Origin: Acinetobacter sp.
GTDB taxonomy: Bacteria > Pseudomonadota > Gammaproteobacteria > Pseudomonadales > Moraxellaceae
Assembly (NCBI GenBank): GCA_030152605.1
Contig: JASLJB010000024.1
Span: 1-10,382 of the forward strand
Reading direction: 5' to 3'
DNA: 10,382 nt
Shown in pieces: positions 6,564 through 10,382 of the stretch. The translations under genes and the position numbers were made by a program. Every line of letters starts with the position of its first letter. The first letter of the stretch is position 1. Below the pieces are notes generated by a model, which was not told the origin of the DNA, searched no databases, and was given only the letters and a program-made list of their open reading frames with translations.

Positions 6564-7705
6564 AACTTTGCAGCGTGATCATAGCAATAGACTTGATCAC
6601 GCCCGAGTTGTTTGGCCGAGTACAGGGCTTGATCAGCGTAGCTGACGATTTGTTCACTATCACATTCGCTGATCGATGAGGCGATGCCAAAGCTGGCGGT
6701 GACTTGGAGCGTTTGGCTGCTGCTGTAAATCTTGAGATGTTTAATCGCGCGACGACAACGTTCTGCGATATCACGACACGTCTGCATATTGGCATCATGG
6801 ACTAAGATAATAAATTCCTCGCCGCCATATCGTGCCAGCAGATCGGTTTCACGCACATTTTGGGAGAGCGTCAGTGCGACTTGTTCAAGCACATCATCGC
6901 CAACCGCATGCCCATATTGATCATTAATATTTTTAAAATAATCTAAATCTAAAATGATGATGCTATAGCTTTTGTTGGAACAATGCAGAGTACGCAGTTG
7001 ATCATTAAAACTGCGCCGATTATTGAGGTTGGTCAGGGGGTCCATTTGACTGAGCTTTTGAATAATGGATTCGCGGTAGCGCCATTGCATCAGTAACACT
7101 TCACATAAGATCAGACTCAAAATTAAAATAGGAATAATAAATAAAGCCATACTCTGTACCCAAAAAAGATTGTGGGGCGGGGAGTGACTGATTAAATCAA
7201 AACTAAATAAGGGGGCATAGGTGATGCTGCCTTGTACCGTCATCAGTCCTAAAATCAAGATCGACAGTGAGGAGAACATCAGCGGTGGGTAGACGATACT
7301 GCGTTTAAACAGGAGTAGGCCGAGACCAGAGATACAGATATAACCAGTGATGGTGGCCGGACTGAACACGCCAATAGTATAACCATCATGTAAAATCGCC
7401 AGTGTGAATACATTAATCACCACATGCGGCAGAATACGTTCTGGCCACTTTTTTCCTTCGGAAAAATAGCACAGCGCCATGAGCAGTATAAAAAATACAA
7501 TGGCGATGCTATTGAGGACAATCTGCGTTTTTAGCGTTGCAAGATTGACCCAAGGCAACAGCGCAGGAGTGTTTAAAATATAAACTTTCCACGCGATCCA
7601 CTGTAGATGAGCGCCACACCCAAGAAACAAAATCAAAGTGCATTTACGCAAATTGCTCCAGTTCATGATGATGTTATTGTGAATGAAGAATTGAAGATTT
7701 TTCAT
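6533..7705 (-). CDS. Membrane-anchored diguanylate cyclase (GGEEF)
   Basis: A 390-residue inner-membrane enzyme predicted to make cyclic di-GMP from two GTP. The N-terminal half has about six hydrophobic segments in a MASE-like sensor arrangement of unrecognised type, ending with a long segment near ALFIIPILILSLILCEVLLM. The C-terminal GGDEF domain starts near SQMDPLTNLNNRR and holds LDLDYFKNINDQYGHAVGDD, the active-site loop GGEEF (294-298) and SFGIASS. The inhibitory I-site RETD (285-288) sits five residues before GGEEF, so both catalysis and product inhibition look intact. There is no EAL domain. I chose ATG 7705 because GGA lies nine bases upstream; a TTG at 7726 has its AGG directly abutting it, and ATG 7666 has no ribosome site. 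The gene overlaps the GST 3' end by 31 bases. It follows the hydrolase gene on the same strand after 116 bases. Confidence 0.9.
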   Translation of the reverse strand: MKNLQFFIHNNIIMNWSNLRKCTLILFLGCGAHLQWIAWKVYILNTPALLPWVNLATLKTQIVLNSIAIVFFILLMALCYFSEGKKWPERILPHVVINVFTLAILHDGYTIGVFSPATITGYICISGLGLLLFKRSIVYPPLMFSSLSILILGLMTVQGSITYAPLFSFDLISHSPPHNLFWVQSMALFIIPILILSLILCEVLLMQWRYRESIIQKLSQMDPLTNLNNRRSFNDQLRTLHCSNKSYSIIILDLDYFKNINDQYGHAVGDDVLEQVALTLSQNVRETDLLARYGGEEFIILVHDANMQTCRDIAERCRRAIKHLKIYSSSQTLQVTASFGIASSISECDSEQIVSYADQALYSAKQLGRDQVYCYDHAAKFYGADSGAVR

Positions 7706-7777
7706 ATCAGAAAATCCATTCAGCAACCTTGAGGATATTCAGGTCAAAACTCACCACCAGGGTGGGCTTGCAGGTGC

Positions 7778-7807
7778 TCAGGCAGTACAACGGGATGTAC
7801 TGCCTGA
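7778..7807. repeat. Perfect 12-bp inverted repeat without T-tract
   Basis: TCAGGCAGTACA (7778-7789) and TGTACTGCCTGA (7796-7807) are exact inverted copies around a 6-base loop, in the gap between the hydrolase stop codon and the cyclase start. Neither side has a T-run, so it is not a standard terminator. It could stabilise the 3' end of the hydrolase RNA, attenuate read-through into the cyclase gene, or be an operator. Confidence 0.85.
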
Positions 7808-7821
7808 TCAGTTGATTCGCG

Positions 7822-8736
7822 CTAATCTTGATCAATTTTATGTGCAAATTCTGCGATATCCGCAATAGATTGTTTGGCTTCATCGAACCATGCACTAAAC
7901 ATTTGAAAGTTATGCCACATCCCAGTGTAAAGCTTATAAGTGACATCCACTCCAGCGGCTTTGGCTTTTTCTTCAAAACGGACCGCATCATCCATCAGGA
8001 TTTCTTTGGAGCCGACTTGAACCAAGGTGGGTGGTAGGCCTTTAAAATCACCAAATAGAGGTGAAATTAATGGGATTGAACGGTCTTGGCCTTCTGCAAC
8101 ATAGTAGTTAATCCCAGTTTCGAGTGCCTCGATTGAAAGTAAAGCATCATGTTTTTGGTTATAACGTAGCGATTCACTGCTTAGCGTGAGGTCCAACAGC
8201 GGTGACATGAGCATCAGTGCACTTGGCATATATGATGGATCTTCATCTTTTAAACGTAAGGCCAATGCGAGGGCTAGATTGGCACCGCAGGAATCACCAG
8301 AGACAATAATATCTTTGGCTTGAGTCCCTTGGTCGAGTAGCAGTTGATAGATATCGTAGATTGCTTCGAGTGCTTCTGGATAGCGATGTTCAGGTGCAAG
8401 TGGGTAGTCGACATGCAAGACTTGCATTTGGGTGCGTACTGCGATATCAGTCATGAAGGCACGATGTGTATTCATCGAGCCGAGGAAGAATGCGCCACCA
8501 TGGATATGCAAGATCAGTTGTGTGGCATGAGCCTGAGGTTTAATTTCCTCTGCTGGGATACCCGCCATACGCAGTGAGCGGATCTCTACGTTTTTAGCAA
8601 GCGGGAGGACTTTGCAAATTTTTTCTAAAGCAAATCTTAAGGGGGCAGGTGGAAGCGCTAAACGGCTAGGCATCCGGAGACTGGTTTTGAGAAAGGTCTC
8701 TGTAAGATACTGTTTTAATGCAGGATTTAGCTTCAT
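7822..8736 (-). CDS. Alpha/beta hydrolase, hormone-sensitive lipase (HSL) family esterase
   Basis: A 304-residue carboxylic-ester hydrolase with no signal peptide, so probably cytoplasmic. The HSL family oxyanion-hole motif is H79-GGAF, followed by YPLAPEHRYP (111-120), characteristic of this family. The nucleophile elbow is G147-D-S149-C-G151. The remaining triad residues are D249 in EILMDD and H275 in GMWHNFQ, so the triad Ser-Asp-His is complete. An N-terminal cap (about 1-60) precedes the core. HSL-type bacterial enzymes usually act on short- to medium-chain esters; the natural substrate is unknown. The start at 8736 has AGG nine bases upstream. It is divergent from the DUF2147 gene across 150 bases. 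The cyclase follows on the same strand and may share its transcript, subject to the inverted repeat between them. Confidence 0.92.
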   Translation of the reverse strand: MKLNPALKQYLTETFLKTSLRMPSRLALPPAPLRFALEKICKVLPLAKNVEIRSLRMAGIPAEEIKPQAHATQLILHIHGGAFFLGSMNTHRAFMTDIAVRTQMQVLHVDYPLAPEHRYPEALEAIYDIYQLLLDQGTQAKDIIVSGDSCGANLALALALRLKDEDPSYMPSALMLMSPLLDLTLSSESLRYNQKHDALLSIEALETGINYYVAEGQDRSIPLISPLFGDFKGLPPTLVQVGSKEILMDDAVRFEEKAKAAGVDVTYKLYTGMWHNFQMFSAWFDEAKQSIADIAEFAHKIDQD

Positions 8737-8831
8737 GTTCTCAACCTACTATTAGGAAAAATTATGTATATTCAATGATTTAAAGTATTTTCTAAGCTGT
8801 ACACCAATTAGTCACATAGAAAAATTGCTAA

Positions 8832-8860
8832 TTGGGCCAGAGTTTTCGATACTATATAAT
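8832..8860 (+). promoter_or_regulatory. Sigma70-type promoter of the DUF2147 gene
   Basis: A perfect TATAAT -10 box at 8855-8860 has a moderate -35 match TTGGGC at 8832-8837, 17 bases away. Transcription would start near 8867, leaving a leader of about 20 bases that includes AGGGA (8873-8877), the ribosome site nine bases before ATG 8887. Confidence 0.65.
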
Positions 8861-8886
8861 TCAAATATGACTAGGGAAATCAAAAA

Positions 8887-9318
8887 ATGAAAAAAATTGT
8901 ACTGACATTAGGACTTTTGGCTTCAACTGCATTGGCTTATGCTGCTGATCCATTAAATGGTACGCTTTGGAAAACCATTGATGATGACACCAAACAACCG
9001 AAGGCGTTGGTGAAGTTTACTGAACAAAAAAATGGCACATTATCTGCGAGCATTCAGACTGTTTTAGCACCGGGTGAGGAAAATGCCTGCACCAAATGCG
9101 AAGGCCCGTACAAAAACAAATCGCTCAAAGGCGTGACCATTGTACAGAACCTTAAGAATGTGGGCGGCAATAGCTACGAAGGCGGTACCATTTTAGATCC
9201 TAAAAATGGCAAATCTTATAAACTCAAAGGTGAGCTGGCTGGAAACAAACTTAACTTACGTGGTTATATCGGCGTTTCAGCGTTGGGTCGTAACCAAACT
9301 TGGATTCGTGCTAACTAA
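8887..9318 (+). CDS. DUF2147 family secreted protein
   Basis: A 143-residue exported protein matching the pattern of the DUF2147 family, whose function is not established. A Sec signal peptide (MKKIVLTLGLLASTALAYA) is likely cleaved after residue 19. The mature part opens with a PLNGTLWKTIDDDTKQPKAL segment, where family members have a W-K/R-T-I-D-D signature, and continues with AxIxTVL, a Cys pair C68-TK-C71 in a spot where members often carry Cys, and a GGTILDPKNGKSYKLKG block followed by LNLRGYIGVSALGRNQTW. These suggest a small lipocalin-like periplasmic beta-barrel with a disulfide or metal-binding CxxC. It is transcribed alone from the promoter at 8832-8860 to the terminator at 9336-9377. 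Confidence 0.9.
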   Translation: MKKIVLTLGLLASTALAYAADPLNGTLWKTIDDDTKQPKALVKFTEQKNGTLSASIQTVLAPGEENACTKCEGPYKNKSLKGVTIVQNLKNVGGNSYEGGTILDPKNGKSYKLKGELAGNKLNLRGYIGVSALGRNQTWIRAN

Positions 9319-9335
9319 GATCTAGCGCAGCAGTT

Positions 9336-9377
9336 CATAAAAAAACCCAGTTCAATTTTGAACTGGGTTTTTTTATG
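9336..9377. terminator. Bidirectional terminator between DUF2147 and ArsC-like genes
   Basis: A perfect 20-bp inverted repeat (9336-9355 and 9358-9377) has a GC core, ACCCAGTTC against GAACTGGGT. A-7 on the 5' arm and T-7 on the 3' arm make it work as a terminator on both strands. The left gene ends 17 bases before it and the right gene ends 40 bases after it. Confidence 0.92.
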
Positions 9378-9417
9378 GGGTGGAGCATTGTGGCGCGATC
9401 ACAGTGCTCTGCGCACA

Positions 9418-9765
9418 TTAGGTTAAAGCACGATATTTTTCTTCATCAAAGCCAACGATATAGTCTTGTGCAGTTGCGAGTACTGGGCGTTTGATTAAGC
9501 TAGGCTGAGCAATCAGGGCTTGGATCAGTTGTGCTTGGCTAGAGAGCGCATCGTGTTGCTGTTCAGGCGTCAGTTTGCGCCATGTGGTGCCTTTTTTATT
9601 TAAGATGATGTCCTGACCGACCACATCGAGCCAGTGTTGTAAGGTGTCTTGATCAATACTTTGTTTTTTATAATCATGGAATTCGTAACTCAGTCCGAGT
9701 TCGGTGAGCAGATCAAATGCTTTTTTCATGGAACTGCAATTTTTAATACCGTAAATTTTTAACAT
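9418..9765 (-). CDS. ArsC/Spx-family protein, YffB-like
   Basis: A 115-residue thioredoxin-fold protein of the arsenate reductase-like (ArsC) family, closest in pattern to E. coli YffB. Shared features are the N-terminal YGIKNC with C10, FHDYKKQ (about 29-35), NKKGTTWRKL, PSLIKRPVL and a late VGF turn. The Cys motif is CSSM, so there is no CXXC second cysteine, as in YffB and ArsC rather than Spx. YffB-type proteins are thought to use glutathione in some thiol reduction; true arsenate reduction is not implied, and no ars genes are nearby. I chose ATG 9765 because AGG lies seven bases upstream and it gives the family's usual start (MLKIYG). The frame continues to 9804 but without a better site. 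In several proteobacteria the homologue is next to dapE; no dapE is visible in the spacer to the right. Confidence 0.88.
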   Translation of the reverse strand: MLKIYGIKNCSSMKKAFDLLTELGLSYEFHDYKKQSIDQDTLQHWLDVVGQDIILNKKGTTWRKLTPEQQHDALSSQAQLIQALIAQPSLIKRPVLATAQDYIVGFDEEKYRALT

Positions 9766-9867
9766 AACCCAACCTAGATGCATTGCGAAGAGTGGAATAG
9801 ACAATTAAAACACTGTAAAAATGATGAAAACAACCTTGTAATCAATATTTTGATTTTACAATTCAAG

Positions 9868-9879
9868 TGAAAGCTTTCA
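9868..9879. promoter_or_regulatory. 12-base perfect palindrome, possible operator
   Basis: TGAAAGCTTTCA lies 103 bases upstream of the ArsC-like start codon, next to a hairpin-forming dyad at 9836-9861. The size and symmetry fit a dimeric repressor site, but no regulator can be named. Confidence 0.25.
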
Positions 9880-10169
9880 TGAAACTGTAACCTTAACTTG
9901 TGAGAATAGCCGGCAACAACAAGAATAACAAATCTTGTAACTACAATCAGAACAACCGCTATTGTAGAACTAAAATGCGAATTAAAATAAATAACTACGT
10001 TTTAGAATGCAGGTCAGTCAGACACAGCAAGTCCCGTGTATGAGCAAGTGTTTTGAGCACCTGGCACGGATCAAATTGTTCTGATTAAGTTGGAGGAATC
10101 GGGTTGTACCCATTAAGAATAGAAGTGTCGAGTTAAAATGATTGCGGGCAAGCGCTAAACGCAAAAAAT

Positions 10170-10230
10170 ATAGAAATAGAAAACATAGAAATAGACAAAT
10201 ATAGAAATAAAAAACAGAGAAATCAAAATT
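10170..10230 (+). repeat. Degenerate 15-base tandem repeat, about four copies
   Basis: Units beginning ATAGAAATA occur at 10170-10184, 10185-10200 and 10201-10215, with a decayed copy at 10216-10230. The direct repeats AGCGCTAA lie just outside at 10151-10158 and 10233-10240. The units are adjacent with no spacers, so this is not a CRISPR array. Confidence 0.75.
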
Positions 10231-10241
10231 GCAGCGCTAAG

Positions 10242-10281
10242 AAAGAGAAAACCCGCATTTAATCATCCTGATTATGCGGGT
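10242..10281 (-). terminator. Minus-strand terminator of a gene beyond the right edge
   Basis: An 8-bp stem ACCCGCAT (10251-10258) with ATGCGGGT (10274-10281) is extended inward by AATCA/TGATT (10261-10265 and 10269-10273). On the minus strand it is followed by a T-rich TTTTCTCTTTC. The plus side has no T-run, so it serves transcription coming from the right. Confidence 0.75.
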
Positions 10282-10332
10282 CTCAATACAACGTCCAATG
10301 TCACATCCATGAAAATAAATATATTGCTACAT

Positions 10333-10380
10333 CTATCTTTTATCCGTCCTACGGCGTCCTATCCCTTTGCTGTCATCCTG
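10333..10380 (-). CDS. Possible C-terminal end of a gene entering from the right
   Basis: Fifteen open codons on the minus strand, reading QDDSKGIGRRRTDKR and ending in TAG at 10333-10335, are cut by the window edge. The stop lies about 50 bases upstream of the minus-strand terminator, which is a natural distance. The tail is basic and polar and too short to identify. The other two minus frames stop even closer to the edge, so any gene ending further left than this is excluded, but the gene could also end outside the window. Confidence 0.22.
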   Translation of the reverse strand, partial: QDDSKGIGRRRTDKR

Positions 10381-10382
10381 AC

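Larger units (their letters stand above)
9766..10332. other. 567-base spacer with no convincing gene
   Basis: No frame above about 15 codons has protein-like character. Visible elements: a hairpin-forming TTGTAATCAA with TTGATTTTACAA (9836-9861), a 12-base palindrome TGAAAGCTTTCA (9868-9879), the dyad CTACAAT/ATTGTAG (9941-9967), a hairpin with CCGTG/CACGG (10034-10069), a GGAGG followed by a 10-codon TTG frame (10092-10136), a tandem repeat bracketed by AGCGCTAA, and a minus-strand terminator (10242-10281). The promoter of the ArsC-like gene must lie at the left end. I saw no clear -35/-10 pair there. Confidence 0.6.

Noticed and set aside
6361..6798. 145-codon minus-strand frame across the GST 3' end and the cyclase gene
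   Set aside because: It overlaps the supported GGDEF frame on the same strand in another phase and has no recognisable features.
7707..7991. 94-codon minus-strand frame overlapping the hydrolase 3' end
   Set aside because: It is out of phase with the complete hydrolase, which ends at 7822, and it has no family features or plausible ribosome site.
9418..9765. Arsenic-resistance arsenate reductase (arsC)
   Set aside because: The residue pattern fits YffB rather than true ArsC, and no arsR, arsB or arsH neighbour is present.
10170..10230. CRISPR array
   Set aside because: Units are only 15-16 bases, AT-rich, degenerate and directly adjacent without spacers, and no cas gene is nearby.

Overview
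The window is a bacterial chromosomal segment of moderate-to-low GC, most likely from Acinetobacter (Moraxellaceae). This rests on recognising the protein set (a GTG-started ParE with the QSLEVLSGLDPVRRRPGMYT N-terminus, a Tsx-type porin, an HPF/RaiA-like protein, a YIGNKNYSSWSLRPWL-type GST, a DUF2147 protein) and on AT-rich spacers; no search was run. Gene density is ordinary and no insertion sequence, phage gene, CRISPR array, tRNA or rRNA was seen.

Layout, left to right: parE, topoisomerase IV subunit B (+, 50-1930), closed by a strong hairpin terminator; a MnaT/YncA-like GNAT acetyltransferase (-, 2063-2566); a Tsx/OmpK-like outer-membrane channel (-, 2642-3370) with its own terminator; a 495-base divergent spacer rich in dyad symmetry; a short HPF/RaiA-like ribosome-associated protein (+, 3866-4213) with terminator; a two-gene unit of an ankyrin-repeat protein and a putative outer-membrane beta-barrel (+, 4416-4958 and 4973-5740) with a 12-bp-stem terminator; a glutathione S-transferase (+, 5871-6563) whose 3' end overlaps, tail to tail, a membrane-anchored GGEEF diguanylate cyclase (-, 6533-7705); an HSL-family alpha/beta hydrolase (-, 7822-8736); a secreted DUF2147 protein (+, 8887-9318) with a clear sigma70-type promoter and a very long terminator stem shared with the convergent YffB/Spx-like ArsC-family protein (-, 9418-9765). 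The last ~570 bases hold no convincing gene, but contain several inverted repeats, an AT-rich tandem repeat bracketed by AGCGCTAA copies, and a minus-strand terminator that implies a gene entering from beyond the right edge.

Functionally this is a housekeeping and accessory mix: chromosome decatenation (ParE), ribosome hibernation or stress (HPF-like), envelope transport (two barrel proteins), detoxification and redox (GST, ArsC-like, GNAT), second-messenger signalling (diguanylate cyclase) and ester hydrolysis. Likely transcription units are parE alone; tsx-like, possibly leaking into the GNAT gene; hpf-like alone; ankyrin plus barrel; GST alone; hydrolase possibly followed by the cyclase; DUF2147 alone; the ArsC-like gene alone. 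I found no clear evidence of a new multi-gene system. The most unusual material is non-coding: the structured spacer upstream of the hpf-like gene, the hairpin without a T-tract between hydrolase and cyclase, and the repeat-bearing right-hand spacer.
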